Below are positions 17,237-27,469 of a stretch of DNA of 40,006 nucleotides, piece by piece. Both the position numbers and the translations under genes were made by a program. Position 1 is the stretch's first letter; every line of letters starts with the position of its first letter. The stretch lies in contig DAOWLE010000032.1 of NCBI GenBank assembly GCA_030643545.1, forward strand, positions 1-40,006. Reading direction: 5' to 3'. The notes below the pieces were generated by a model that made no database searches, had not been told where the DNA came from, and worked only from the letters and a program-made list of their open reading frames with translations. The DNA comes from a bacterium. GTDB lineage: Bacteria; Patescibacteriota; Minisyncoccia; JAHIHE01; DAOWLE01.

Positions 17237-19705
17237 ATGGAAAAAAGAAACATAAAAATTCAAACAGAAAATTTACGGGTTGAAGCAAAAGAATTAGTTG
17301 CCGCGCCAAAAGAAACAAAAGGCGCTTTTTGTGATACTTTTGTTTACGAACCGGAAAATATACAGGAGCAGGCGCTGGGAAATCTTTATATCGTCGGCGG
17401 AATTTCAAATAAGCTCGCCAACAATTCTTCTTATTTAGTAAATCTTTTAGCTTCAATCGTTAAAAAGGATTATTACGCCAATCCAAAAAGAAATCCTTTT
17501 GAGGCCTTAGAATCCGCGCTTCATAAAGCCAATATGACTTTGGCTGATTTTACCGAGTCCGGAAATACATCATGGATCGGCAATCTTGATATGGTTGTCG
17601 CTGTCTGGCAGGATAAAATACTTCATTTTTCTTTGGCTGGAAAAATTAAAGTTTATCTTCTTCGCAATAATGAAATTACCGACATCGGACAAAATTTATT
17701 AAAAAGCGAAACAAAGCCGCATCCTTTTAAAACATTCGCCAATATTGCCAGCGGCTCTTTGGAAGAAGGAGACAAAATAATTTTTGCCACTCCGGCGATT
17801 GCCCATGAATTTTCATCCGGAACATTAAAAAATATTTTCTCTATTGAAACAAGCGAAGGCGCTCTGAAAAAAATTGAGGACTTTTTCCGAAAAGAAAAAA
17901 ACAAAGAAAATCTGGGAATGCTGACTTTAGAAATAAAAAAGGAAGTTTTGCCCAAAGAAGAAATTACTCTTCCTAAAATTAAGATTGAGCAGGAACAAGA
18001 GATTGAAAAATATAAAAAAGAAATTATTGAAAAACCAAAATCAGTTGGCGACCAAATTCAAGAAAACGGAAAAAAATTAACATTGGAAAATATTCTTGGC
18101 GAACGCTTTGAAGAAAAATCAGAAAAAGCTCCTGAAGAAGAAAATCCAGAAGAAGAAACTTTTGAAAAAGAATTTGATCAAGAAAATGAAGAACTTGAAA
18201 TTAAGCAAAGTAAGCCAACGGTTTTTGAAAAAGTAATAGACAAAAAAGAGATAGCTTCCGCTAAAATTTCTTCGCTTTCTTTATCTTTTAAAAATGTTTT
18301 GATAAAATTAAAAGAATTGATTTTAACTTTAGTAAAATCAATAAAAGCAAAATTAGTTCCGGCAATAAGTTCAATTTTTAAAAAAATTTCCTTTATATTG
18401 AAACCCGAAGGCGATATTCCGGAATATCGCCCGCGAGAAACCCACGACGAATCTATAGAAGAAAGCGACATTACGGAATATCGCCCGCAAAAATCAAGAT
18501 TGTTCGCAACAACGATAAAAAATAAAATTTTCAAATCGCGGTATCTCCAAAAAATAAAACAAAAATGGAATTCCTTTCCAGCTTCTAGCCGTCTCCTTTT
18601 AAGCACTTCACTTATTTTAATAATCCTTTTTGCCGGAAGTGTGATGCTTTTGTCTCAGAAAAAAACTCACGAAATAAATTTAAACCGCTATAGCGAAATC
18701 TTGTCTGAAGCAAATCAAAAAGAAGACCAAGCTGAAGCAGCTATGATTTATCAAGATGAAATAAAGGCGAGAAAAATACTGAAAGAATCGCAAGAACTGC
18801 TCGGACAAATTACCGGTTCGGATTATCTTCAGGAAGAAGTCAAAGAGTTAGAAGCGAAAATTCAAGAGCAATTGAAAAAATTAGATCATCTTGTTGAAAT
18901 TTCCGAACCGAAAATAGTTTATGATTTTAAAAAATTAAAACCTGAAATTGAAACCAAAGAGCTTCTTAATCTAAACAATATTTTATTTTCTTACAATCCT
19001 GCTAATAATAAAATTTACAAATACGATTTATCGGAAAATGTCGGTCTAACAGTTGAAGCGGATTCCAACGGCTTGGGACGATTGCAAAAAGGAACCGCCT
19101 TGACTGATAACCGCCTCGCCTTTTACACTGACGCGCCTGGCATAGCCGTGTTTAATTCAGATCGCGATGAATTGAAAAAAGTAGATACGGTTTTGGCTCA
19201 GGAAATTTCTTTGGAAAACCTTAAAGATATTTCAAGCTATGGAGCAAATATTTATTTTTTGGATGCCAGAAATAATCAAATTTGGAAACACTCGCCGATT
19301 CTAAGCGGATTTTCAAAAGCAAAACCTTGGATAAAGCCGAATGAAGAATCTGATTTCAGCAACGCGGTTTCTTTGGCAATTGACGGAGCGATTTACATTT
19401 TAAAACAAGACGGAACAGTTTTAAAATATTTGTCCGGATATAAAAAAGAAGGATTTATTTTAAGCGAGTTGACTCAGTCAATCAGCCAGCCGACAAAAAT
19501 TTACACTCTTCCCGGATACGCTAATCTTTACATCCTTGAACCGGAAAACAAAAGAGTTTTAATTTTTGACAAGCAAGGTAAAATCATTGCTCAATATTTC
19601 AGCGAAAAATTTAATGATCTGAAAGATTTGGTTGTTTTGGAAAAAGAAAAGAAAATTTATTTACTAAACGGAACAGAAATTGTTGAGATTGGAATAGAAA
19701 ATTAA
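17237..19705 (+). CDS. PPM-phosphatase-like N-terminus, central TM, C-terminal beta-propeller-like domain
   Basis: N-term GAFCDTFVYEPEN...YIVGGISN...GDKIIFATPAIAHEF; TM SSRLLLSTSLILIILFAGSVMLL; C-term repeats (IYKYDLSENVGLT, NIYFLDARNNQIWKHSP, AIYILKQDGTVLKYLSG, NLYILEPENKRVLIFDKQGK). Confidence 0.6.
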   Translation: MEKRNIKIQTENLRVEAKELVAAPKETKGAFCDTFVYEPENIQEQALGNLYIVGGISNKLANNSSYLVNLLASIVKKDYYANPKRNPFEALESALHKANMTLADFTESGNTSWIGNLDMVVAVWQDKILHFSLAGKIKVYLLRNNEITDIGQNLLKSETKPHPFKTFANIASGSLEEGDKIIFATPAIAHEFSSGTLKNIFSIETSEGALKKIEDFFRKEKNKENLGMLTLEIKKEVLPKEEITLPKIKIEQEQEIEKYKKEIIEKPKSVGDQIQENGKKLTLENILGERFEEKSEKAPEEENPEEETFEKEFDQENEELEIKQSKPTVFEKVIDKKEIASAKISSLSLSFKNVLIKLKELILTLVKSIKAKLVPAISSIFKKISFILKPEGDIPEYRPRETHDESIEESDITEYRPQKSRLFATTIKNKIFKSRYLQKIKQKWNSFPASSRLLLSTSLILIILFAGSVMLLSQKKTHEINLNRYSEILSEANQKEDQAEAAMIYQDEIKARKILKESQELLGQITGSDYLQEEVKELEAKIQEQLKKLDHLVEISEPKIVYDFKKLKPEIETKELLNLNNILFSYNPANNKIYKYDLSENVGLTVEADSNGLGRLQKGTALTDNRLAFYTDAPGIAVFNSDRDELKKVDTVLAQEISLENLKDISSYGANIYFLDARNNQIWKHSPILSGFSKAKPWIKPNEESDFSNAVSLAIDGAIYILKQDGTVLKYLSGYKKEGFILSELTQSISQPTKIYTLPGYANLYILEPENKRVLIFDKQGKIIAQYFSEKFNDLKDLVVLEKEKKIYLLNGTEIVEIGIEN

Positions 19706-19901
19706 AATTAATCTTCTATAGTCATTACGAAAGGATAATTTTTATCCTTTCTTTTTTTTATCTTATGGCGCAATAGTAGATTCCCGCCTACGCGGGAATG
19801 ACAAAAAAGTGTATAAATTGTGGATTTGCTGTGAATTTCAAGAGGATAACAAGAGGATAAAAGAAATAATTATGGCGATTGTTTAAAATTTTAATTTATA
19901 G

Positions 19902-19938
19902 TATAATAAGAAGGCAACAATATATATTGTTGCCTTCT
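19902..19938 (+). promoter_or_regulatory. -10 TATAAT followed by a perfect 30-bp palindrome at the predicted dnaB mRNA 5' end
   Basis: AGAAGGCAACAATATATATTGTTGCCTTCT at 19909-19938. Confidence 0.6.
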
Positions 19939-19956
19939 GGACTGGACAAAAATACT

Positions 19957-21345
19957 ATGGCAGAAAATAAAAAAGAAAATTTTTCAAACAGCGGCATAAA
20001 AAACAGCGCCAATCGTTTGCCGCCGCAAAATATTGAAGCCGAACAATCAATTCTCGGCTCTTTAATGTTGTCCAAAGAAGCGATTATCAAAATTGCTGAT
20101 TTGATCAAGCCAAAAGATTTTTATCACCCGGCTCATGAAACTATTTATGAAACAATTATTGATCTTTACGAAAATCGCGAACCGATTGATCTTTTAAGTT
20201 TGTCCAACCGACTCAAAGAAAAAGGTAAACTTGAAGAAATCGGCGGACAAAGCTACCTAACCACTTTAGTAAATTCGGTTCCCACCGCCGCTCACATTGA
20301 TCATTATGGAAAAATCGTCCAAAAAAAATCCACCCTTCGGCGGCTGATTGACGCGGCTTCGCAAATTGTTAATCTTGGTTATGATGAAGAAAAAGAAGCT
20401 GATGTTTTGCTTGACCAAGCTGAACAAAAAATTTTTAATGTTTCCCAGAATTATCTTCATCAGGATTTTTCGCCGATCAAGCCGATTCTTGAAGAAGCGT
20501 TTGACCGTATTGATGAACTTCATAAAAATAAAGGAAAGCTGCGCGGACTGCCGACCGGCTTTTATGAATTAGATAATATTCTGGCTGGCCTGCAAAATTC
20601 AAATTTAATTATTCTGGCCGCCCGTCCGTCTTTGGGGAAAACATCTTTAGCAATGGACATTGCCCGGAATGTCGCCACCCGGGAAAAAATTCCGGTTGGA
20701 ATTTTTTCTTTGGAAATGTCCCAGGAAGAATTGATTGACCGTCTTCTCTGCTCACAGGCGAATATTGATCTTTGGAAATTACGAACCGGCCGCCTTTCAA
20801 GTGAAGGAGAAAATGACGATTTTTCCCGAATCGGACAGGCAATGGGCGTACTTTCCGAAGCGCCGATTTTTATTGACGACGCAGCTTCATCTTCAGTAAT
20901 GGAAATGAGAACAATGGCGCGGCGTTTGCAAGCCGAACACGGATTAGGATTAATTATTGTTGATTATATTCAAATGATGAAATCCCAGTCAAGTATTGAA
21001 AACCGCGTTCAGGAAATCAGCGAAATTTCCCGTTCTTTAAAATCTTTGGCGCGCGAATTAAAAATTCCGGTTCTGGCGCTTTCCCAGCTTTCAAGGGCAA
21101 TTGAATCGCGCGAAGGCCAGTTTCCCCGCCTTTCTGATTTAAGGGAAAGTGGATCTATTGAACAGGATGCCGATGTTGTTTTATTTATTTACCGCGAAGA
21201 CAAAGTTAAAAAAGATACAGAGCAAAAAAATGTCGCTGACATTGTTATCGCCAAGCATCGTAACGGACCAGTCGGCCAAGTCAAATTATATTTTAATGAA
21301 AACTACGCAAGTTTTAGAAATTTAGAGAAAAGAAGAACAGAGTAA
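19957..21345 (+). CDS. dnaB: replicative DNA helicase DnaB
   Basis: LPPQNIEAEQSILGSLML, LIILAARPSLGKTSLAMDIARN, LIIVDYIQMM; ATG 19957 preferred because 19879 lies upstream of the predicted promoter. Confidence 0.95.
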   Translation: MAENKKENFSNSGIKNSANRLPPQNIEAEQSILGSLMLSKEAIIKIADLIKPKDFYHPAHETIYETIIDLYENREPIDLLSLSNRLKEKGKLEEIGGQSYLTTLVNSVPTAAHIDHYGKIVQKKSTLRRLIDAASQIVNLGYDEEKEADVLLDQAEQKIFNVSQNYLHQDFSPIKPILEEAFDRIDELHKNKGKLRGLPTGFYELDNILAGLQNSNLIILAARPSLGKTSLAMDIARNVATREKIPVGIFSLEMSQEELIDRLLCSQANIDLWKLRTGRLSSEGENDDFSRIGQAMGVLSEAPIFIDDAASSSVMEMRTMARRLQAEHGLGLIIVDYIQMMKSQSSIENRVQEISEISRSLKSLARELKIPVLALSQLSRAIESREGQFPRLSDLRESGSIEQDADVVLFIYREDKVKKDTEQKNVADIVIAKHRNGPVGQVKLYFNENYASFRNLEKRRTE

Positions 21346-21351
21346 AATTTT

Positions 21352-21945
21352 ATGTTTCCAAATTGCATCCAAAATCTAATCAATGAATTTTCCAAACTGC
21401 CCGGCATTGGTCCAAAAGCCGCTGAGCGGATAGTTTTTTATTTGCTTGAAAAACCCAAAAAAGAAGTTAAAACATTTATCCAAGCAATGATTGAAGTAAA
21501 AACAAAAACAAAAATCTGCAGGCAGTGTTTTAATGTTTCAGAAAACGAACTTTGCCGGATTTGTTCGGATTCAAAAAGGGATAAAACAATAATTTGCGTT
21601 GTTGAAAACGCCTTGGATATTATTCCTTTGGAAAAAACCGGGCAATTCAAAGGCCTTTACCATATTTTAGACGGCAAAATTGAGCCGAGCAAAGGAATTA
21701 CTCCTGAAAAACTGCGTATTAAAGAATTAATGTCCCGAGTTGAAAAAGAAAAAATTAAAGAAGTTATTATTGCCACTAATCCGACAACCGAAGGCGAAAC
21801 AACCGCTTTGTATTTAGTCCGCTTGTTAAAACCTTTAGATATAAAAATAACCCGGATTGGCCGGGGTTTGCCTACTGGAGCAAGTTTAGAATATGCTGAC
21901 GAGACAACTTTAAGCAGCGCGCTAATTGGGAGGAGAGAATACTAA
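21352..21945 (+). CDS. recR: recombination protein RecR
   Basis: FSKLPGIGPKAAERIVFYLL, CRQCFNVSENELCRIC, Toprim ATNPTTEGETTALYL. Confidence 0.96.
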   Translation: MFPNCIQNLINEFSKLPGIGPKAAERIVFYLLEKPKKEVKTFIQAMIEVKTKTKICRQCFNVSENELCRICSDSKRDKTIICVVENALDIIPLEKTGQFKGLYHILDGKIEPSKGITPEKLRIKELMSRVEKEKIKEVIIATNPTTEGETTALYLVRLLKPLDIKITRIGRGLPTGASLEYADETTLSSALIGRREY

Positions 21946-22047
21946 CCTTTCAAATTGAAAACTGAAAACTAAAAATGAAAAACGACAAAGAAAAATTTAA
22001 AAAGTAATTTAAATAATTTTAGATTTTAGATTGTCGTTTTTAGTTTT

Positions 22048-22386
22048 TCATTTTAAGTTTTTCATTTCCTTAATCTCCACAATTTCCACCTCCGTATAAT
22101 ACTGCCTGTGTCCTTTTTTTAAATTATATCTTTTTTTCGCTTTGTGTTTAACAATTTCAACTTTTTTTGCTCGCGCTTGCTTTAAAAGTTTTCCCTTAAC
22201 TTGCGCGTTTTTAACCAGAGGTTTTCCAATCTCTGTTTTTTTATTTTTTTCAACTAATAAAACATTATCAAAAATAACCTCATCGCCTTCTTTGGCGTTA
22301 AGTTTTTCAACTTTAATTTTATCGCCTTTGGAAATTTTATACTGCTTCCCGCCAGTTTTAATAATTGCTAACATAAATTTTGTCAT
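22048..22386 (-). CDS. rplU: 50S ribosomal protein L21 (start probably at 22374)
   Basis: MLAIIKTGGKQYKISKGDKIKVEKL...KAKKRYNLKKGHRQYYTEVEI. Confidence 0.94.
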   Translation of the reverse strand: MTKFMLAIIKTGGKQYKISKGDKIKVEKLNAKEGDEVIFDNVLLVEKNKKTEIGKPLVKNAQVKGKLLKQARAKKVEIVKHKAKKRYNLKKGHRQYYTEVEIVEIKEMKNLK

Positions 22387-22564
22387 TCCCGCGTAGGCAG
22401 GAATCTACTATTAAAATAAGTAATAATTTTTATCGAATGTAAAATTATAAACGAAAAATTCAAAATATTCTTCTGCTAAATTATATTTATATTATATCAA
22501 ACTTTCAAAAAAATAGCAAGAGCTGATCTTAAAACCCAAAACTTACAACTTAAAACTTCAGATT

Positions 22565-24127
22565 TTAGATTTGAAGCCTTTTATCAAGATTATTTTGCTG
22601 CATTTTATCTATCGCGAAAAGCAGTCCTAATTCTACCATAAAAAACATCAAAACTTTGTCGTTAAAAAGTGTTACATCAAAAAAACTATAGCCCAAAATC
22701 CAGATCAAGAAAACACCGAAGCAAAGAGCGTAAAACTTATATAAATTATCCGGCGATTTTCTGAAAATCATCCAGGATTTTTTCAAAATAAAATATAAAA
22801 TTGCCAGAAACGCCAGAATTCCCAGAATTCCGGTTTCGGTGGCAATATCAAGATATAAATTATGAGCTGAAGATCCGCGTTTTGCCGCAGAAATATTTTG
22901 GTCTAAAGCCAATGGATAATTTCCGATTCCGATTCCCAAAATCGGATGGCGCACAATAGAAAAAATCGTCTGCCGCCAAATTTCAATCCTTCCTTTATTT
23001 GAAACTTCATCTATATCAGAAATTGAACGGGCGCGCTTGAAAAAAATTAAAGAGTCGCTGGAAATATCCTGTCCCGACTGCCATGATTGAAATTTATAAA
23101 AAACAGGCGGATAAAAAACAGAAATCGCGAATAACAGAAAAAATAAGATTAACGGAACAAAAACGCGGCGAGACAAAAACGGTTCTATTTGTTTAAAAAA
23201 TAAATAAAATAGGATCATTAAAGGAAAAATAATACTTAACCAGGCGCCTCTTGAACCGGATAAAATTATTCCAAGAATTGATAAAATAAAAAAAGTTTTT
23301 AGAATTTTTCTTTTCTGAATGTCTTTTTGAAAAAATTTCAGGAGAATTAAAAACAAAGGCACGGAAAAAATACAAATCATCGCAAATGAATGAGAATCAG
23401 GCATAATTGAAAAAAGCCGCAAGGTCGGCGGCGCCGAATCATAATAAGAAAACCAGGTATTTGAATAAGTCATAAGTTCGCCTAAATTTTTTCCGTAAAA
23501 AACAGTGGAAACATTTTCCGCCCAGAATTGCCAAAAAGCGTAAAGCGGATATTTTAAAACAGACAAAAGCTGAAAAAAACCGATAATAATTGTTAATCCT
23601 CCGGCAACAGCCAGCGCTTTTATTGCGCGCAGAAAACTTTTTTTCGTTTTGATAATGTTAACGATTAAAATATAAAATACAAAAATGTTAGCCAAAAAAA
23701 GAATTTTTTTAACGCCGGCAACAATATCTTCAGCAATAATTAAAGATAAAATACTAATTAATAAAAAGGCAAAAAGAAATAAATAAAATTTTGAAGAGCA
23801 GATACTGACAAAAAATTTTTTAAAATACTTCAGCCAATTTATCGGACTGCGCCCAGCGGTTTTGAAAAACCAAACAAAAAATAAAACTGCCAAAAGTATC
23901 CGCCAAGAAGCCATTGAATCAAAATTTTCTTTAATCGGCAAAGCGATAAAAAGCGGAATAGAAGCGATAAGCAATATCAGTGAATTTTCCAAAGGATGCA
24001 AAAGAATATAAAAAAATAAAAGAGCGGTTAAAAACAAAGCTGCCTCGCGCGGAATAAATCCAAAAGAAATAAGAGCGACAATGATAATTTCAAAAAGAAA
24101 TATTAATTTTAGAGAAGTAATTTTCAT
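22565..24127 (-). CDS. O-antigen ligase / polymerase family membrane protein
   Basis: Polytopic; GSRGAWLSIIFPL and GIGIGNYPLALDQNISAAKRGSSAHNLYLDIATETGILG typical of Wzy_C. Confidence 0.85.
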   Translation of the reverse strand: MKITSLKLIFLFEIIIVALISFGFIPREAALFLTALLFFYILLHPLENSLILLIASIPLFIALPIKENFDSMASWRILLAVLFFVWFFKTAGRSPINWLKYFKKFFVSICSSKFYLFLFAFLLISILSLIIAEDIVAGVKKILFLANIFVFYILIVNIIKTKKSFLRAIKALAVAGGLTIIIGFFQLLSVLKYPLYAFWQFWAENVSTVFYGKNLGELMTYSNTWFSYYDSAPPTLRLFSIMPDSHSFAMICIFSVPLFLILLKFFQKDIQKRKILKTFFILSILGIILSGSRGAWLSIIFPLMILFYLFFKQIEPFLSRRVFVPLILFFLLFAISVFYPPVFYKFQSWQSGQDISSDSLIFFKRARSISDIDEVSNKGRIEIWRQTIFSIVRHPILGIGIGNYPLALDQNISAAKRGSSAHNLYLDIATETGILGILAFLAILYFILKKSWMIFRKSPDNLYKFYALCFGVFLIWILGYSFFDVTLFNDKVLMFFMVELGLLFAIDKMQQNNLDKRLQI

Positions 24128-25308
24128 ATTCTTAAATACTTTATGCTATCCAATGTTTCTCTGGCGCATTTTTCCCAAGAGAATTTTTTAACTTGCTGAA
24201 ATCCTTTTTCAATTAAATCTTTTCTTAAATTTTCATCAGTCAATCCTTTATAAATTGCCTGGCTTATTTCTTCAGTATCAGTCGTGTTTTTTACAAAAAT
24301 AGCCGCGTCTCCAGCCACTTCTGGAATTGAACCAGTTTTATTTGTAATTACTGGCGTGGCGCTCGCCATTGATTCCAAAATCGGCAAGCCAAAACCTTCA
24401 TAATCAGAAAGCCAAATAAACAAAGAAGCGAAATTATAAATCAAAATCAAATCTTCATCAAAAAGATAATCTTTTTTAATAATCGCATTTCTTTTTAAAA
24501 AATTATTTGTTTTCTGAATTTGTTTTTCTATATCAACAAAAGGATAAGTGTGATTTTTGCCGATAATTAAAAACTGATAATCCGGCAAATTCAATTTTTC
24601 AAACGCTTTAATAATTTTGGAAAGATGCCTGCGATTGAAAATTGAACCGATATAAAAAACAAATTTATTTTTTATACCGTATTTTTCTTTTATTTTTTTA
24701 ATCTTTTCTGAATCGTCAAATTTATAATTATCTTGAACAGCAGCAGAATTATTCTGCGGCAAAAATTGCACAGATTTTTTTTTGAAACTCTCCCCCACTC
24801 CCAAAGGAGTAACTTTAATTTTTTCTGGATTTACTTTGTAATATTTAATAATTTCATTTTTTGAAAAATTTGAAGGAGTAAAAATAATTTCTGCTTTTTT
24901 CGCCGCGCAGAAAGACATTTTTCTCAAAAGAATTCTATTAGACAATGAAAACCATTCGGGACGCGCTTCGTAAGAAATATCATGAATCGTCACCGCTGAT
25001 TTTATCGAACAAAAAAAAGGTAAAAGATAAGAAGGCGAAAAGAAAAAAATCGGATGGTCTTTTTTTAAAGCCGCCAGCAAAGTAAAATGCTGCCAAAAAG
25101 CATTGCTTTTTAAATTAATTGGATTTTTAATAATTTTTTTAATGAAGTTTCGGCTCTTTAAAATTTTATCTTCTGGAATTGAATTTTGAAAATACAAAAT
25201 AAAACGAAGGTCTTTTTCGCCTTTCCAGTATTTTAGTAAATTTATTAAATACCGGCCCACCCCGGTTTTTTGCCCTTCCAAGCTACGGGCATCAATAGCA
25301 ATTGTCAT
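24124..25308 (-). CDS. family 1-type glycosyltransferase (GT-B)
   Basis: GVGRYLINLL, FIWLSDYEGFGLPILESMASATPVITNKTGSIPEVAGDAA. Confidence 0.93.
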   Translation of the reverse strand: MTIAIDARSLEGQKTGVGRYLINLLKYWKGEKDLRFILYFQNSIPEDKILKSRNFIKKIIKNPINLKSNAFWQHFTLLAALKKDHPIFFFSPSYLLPFFCSIKSAVTIHDISYEARPEWFSLSNRILLRKMSFCAAKKAEIIFTPSNFSKNEIIKYYKVNPEKIKVTPLGVGESFKKKSVQFLPQNNSAAVQDNYKFDDSEKIKKIKEKYGIKNKFVFYIGSIFNRRHLSKIIKAFEKLNLPDYQFLIIGKNHTYPFVDIEKQIQKTNNFLKRNAIIKKDYLFDEDLILIYNFASLFIWLSDYEGFGLPILESMASATPVITNKTGSIPEVAGDAAIFVKNTTDTEEISQAIYKGLTDENLRKDLIEKGFQQVKKFSWEKCARETLDSIKYLRI

Positions 25309-25326
25309 AAAATTATGATTTAAAAT

Positions 25327-26241
25327 TTATAATTTTCCTGTTCGTCCCAGATAAAAATCCTCCATTCCTTTCATCACTGCTTTCGCCCATATTCTTTTTT
25401 CGGGAATGAAAATAAATTTAATTATTTGTTTGATTAGAATCCAAAAACTATTAAGATAAACGCAAAAACGAATTAAAAAAGAGCCGTTTCTTTTGGCTAA
25501 ATAAAGCCCGTTACGAGTGTGATAATAAACATAGCTGGAAGATCCGGACTTGGTGCTTCGCGATACTTTGTGGTAAATTTTTGCTTTTGGCGCAACAATT
25601 ATTTTCCAACCGTTTTTTTTGGCTTTTAAATTCCAGTCAGCATCTTCATAATACAAAAAATATCCGTTCCACATCAAGCCGATTTTCTCAATAACTTCTC
25701 TTTTAATCAAAAGAGCGCAACCAGTAAAATAATCAACTTCAAAAGATTCATTTGGCAAATTTTCAACAGAGTCAATCTGATTATAATAAAGATGAGTTCC
25801 TTTATTCAAGAGACGATTTATTTTTCCGCCCAGAAACCAAATTCTGTCTTTGTGATCATAAAAATTTATTTTTGGGCCAAGCATTCCAATCTTTTTATCG
25901 GACTTGGCGGCTTTTATTAATTGCGTTAAAAAATCCTGCTTAACTGTCGTATCGTTATTCAAAAGCAAAATATAATCTGCCTGATTTTCCAAAGCGTATT
26001 TTATCCCGACATTATTTCCTCCGGCAAATCCCAAATTATTTTGATTTTCCAAAAAAATTAAATCCTCGTTATGCCCTGAACAAAAAATTTTCAATCGCAA
26101 AACCGATTCGTCTGTTGAACCATTGTCAACCAAAACAATCTGATAATTCAGATAATCAATCTTTTTCAAGCTTTCAAGGCACTCAATCGTGTCTTTCCAG
26201 CCGTTCCAGTTTAAAATAATAATAAAAACTTTTGGTTCCAT
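25327..26241 (-). CDS. family 2 glycosyltransferase (GT-A)
   Basis: VFIIILNWNGWKDTIECLESL, LVDNGSTDES, LLLNNDTTVKQDFL. Confidence 0.94.
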   Translation of the reverse strand: MEPKVFIIILNWNGWKDTIECLESLKKIDYLNYQIVLVDNGSTDESVLRLKIFCSGHNEDLIFLENQNNLGFAGGNNVGIKYALENQADYILLLNNDTTVKQDFLTQLIKAAKSDKKIGMLGPKINFYDHKDRIWFLGGKINRLLNKGTHLYYNQIDSVENLPNESFEVDYFTGCALLIKREVIEKIGLMWNGYFLYYEDADWNLKAKKNGWKIIVAPKAKIYHKVSRSTKSGSSSYVYYHTRNGLYLAKRNGSFLIRFCVYLNSFWILIKQIIKFIFIPEKRIWAKAVMKGMEDFYLGRTGKL

Positions 26242-26300
26242 ACAATCATTTTATCACAAGAAAAATACTTGGGCAAATTTTAAAAATATTTATCATTAAA

Positions 26301-26331
26301 AGAAGGCGACATTAGCCAATGTCGCCTTTCT
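26301..26331. repeat. AGAAGGCGAC-type palindrome
   Basis: AGAAGGCGACATTAGCCAATGTCGCCTTTCT. Confidence 0.85.
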
Positions 26332-26361
26332 AAGATAGAATATCGCCTTCAAATATTTATT

Positions 26362-26898
26362 TTATCTCTTCTTCCATTGCGGAGCTCTTCTTGCTTTTTT
26401 TAATCCTGGTTTTTTTCGCTCAACTTTTCTTGGATCGCGTTTTAAAAATCCAGCTCGTTTTAATTTTTTCTTTAATTCAGAATCACAAACAAGCAGCGCT
26501 CTGGCAATTCCGTGACGAACCGCTTCTGCTTGGGCTTTTGAGCCGCTTCCTTTTACTTTTATTGAAATACTAAACTTGTCTAAATTTTTTGTAAGTTTTA
26601 GCGGTTGTTGAACAATAATTTGCTGTTCAAGCGTTGGAAAATATTTTTCAAAAGGCATTTCATTGACGACAAAATCAACCTTCTCTTTTTTTGAAGAATA
26701 AAGGCGAACTTGCGCAACGGCTGTTTTTCTTCGGCCAATTCCAGCAAAATATTTTTCTTTTTTCTCTTCTTTTTTCTCTTCTTTCTTTTTTTCTTCCCTA
26801 ACCTTCTCTTCTTCCTTCACAACTTTTTTCACAACTGATTTCTTCGCTGGTTTTGCTTTAACTTTTTTAATTTTTTTAGATTTTTTTTCTGTTATCAT
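26362..26898 (-). CDS. rpsI: 30S ribosomal protein S9 with charged N-terminal extension
   Basis: YFAGIGRRKTAVAQVRLY...GFLKRDPRKVERKKPGLKKARRAPQWKKR. Confidence 0.96.
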   Translation of the reverse strand: MITEKKSKKIKKVKAKPAKKSVVKKVVKEEEKVREEKKKEEKKEEKKEKYFAGIGRRKTAVAQVRLYSSKKEKVDFVVNEMPFEKYFPTLEQQIIVQQPLKLTKNLDKFSISIKVKGSGSKAQAEAVRHGIARALLVCDSELKKKLKRAGFLKRDPRKVERKKPGLKKARRAPQWKKR

Positions 26899-26914
26899 AA
26901 TTTATTCTTATCTA

Positions 26915-27337
26915 TTATTTAAATCTCCCTTCATAAGGATTCTCTTTTCCTTTAAAAGATTTTAATCGTTTTATCATATGAGCTCTTAATTTATTTTTAG
27001 GCAGCATTCCCCAGACAGCTTTTCTCAAAACCGCCGATGGATTTTTCTCAAATAATTTTCCGTAAGAAATTTCTTTAATGCCGCCCGGATAGCCGGTATG
27101 ATGATAATAAATCTTTTTCTCTTCCTTGTTTCCGCTAACTTTAATTTTATCAATATTCACCACAACAACAAAATCTCCTCCGTCAATATGCGGAGCAAAA
27201 TCAACTTTCCCCTTTCCTCTTAAAAGCAAAGCAACCTCTGTCGCTAATCTGCCCAAAATTTTTCCCTCAGCGTCAACCAAATGCCACTGCCTTTCAGGCG
27301 TTATTTTTTTATTAGTTTTTTTATTATTTGTTGCCAT
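26915..27337 (-). CDS. rplM: 50S ribosomal protein L13
   Basis: RQWHLVDAEGKILGRLATEVALLLRGK, HTGYPGGIK, AVWGMLPKNKL. Confidence 0.97.
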   Translation of the reverse strand: MATNNKKTNKKITPERQWHLVDAEGKILGRLATEVALLLRGKGKVDFAPHIDGGDFVVVVNIDKIKVSGNKEEKKIYYHHTGYPGGIKEISYGKLFEKNPSAVLRKAVWGMLPKNKLRAHMIKRLKSFKGKENPYEGRFK

Positions 27338-27360
27338 ATTTTTAAAGAATTAAACAATCT

Positions 27361-27442
27361 GTCATTCCCGCGAAAGCGGGAATCCAGTATTGAAATTGTT
27401 TTTTTACATAAACTGGATTCCCAATCAAGTTGGGAATGACAG
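27361..27442. repeat. paired dRS3-like element
   Basis: GTCATTCCCGCGAAAGCGGGAATCCAGT...ACTGGATTCCCAATCAAGTTGGGAATGACAG. Confidence 0.85.
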
Positions 27443-27469
27443 TTTTTATACGATTTAAAATTTTTATTC

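Noticed and set aside
19879-19956. Upstream TTG/ATG extension of dnaB in the ORF track
   Set aside because: Encodes the promoter and palindrome region; conserved DnaB sequence starts after ATG 19957.
22565-26241. Novel biosynthetic or defence cluster
   Set aside because: Ligase plus two ordinary glycosyltransferases; consistent with cell-surface glycan synthesis.
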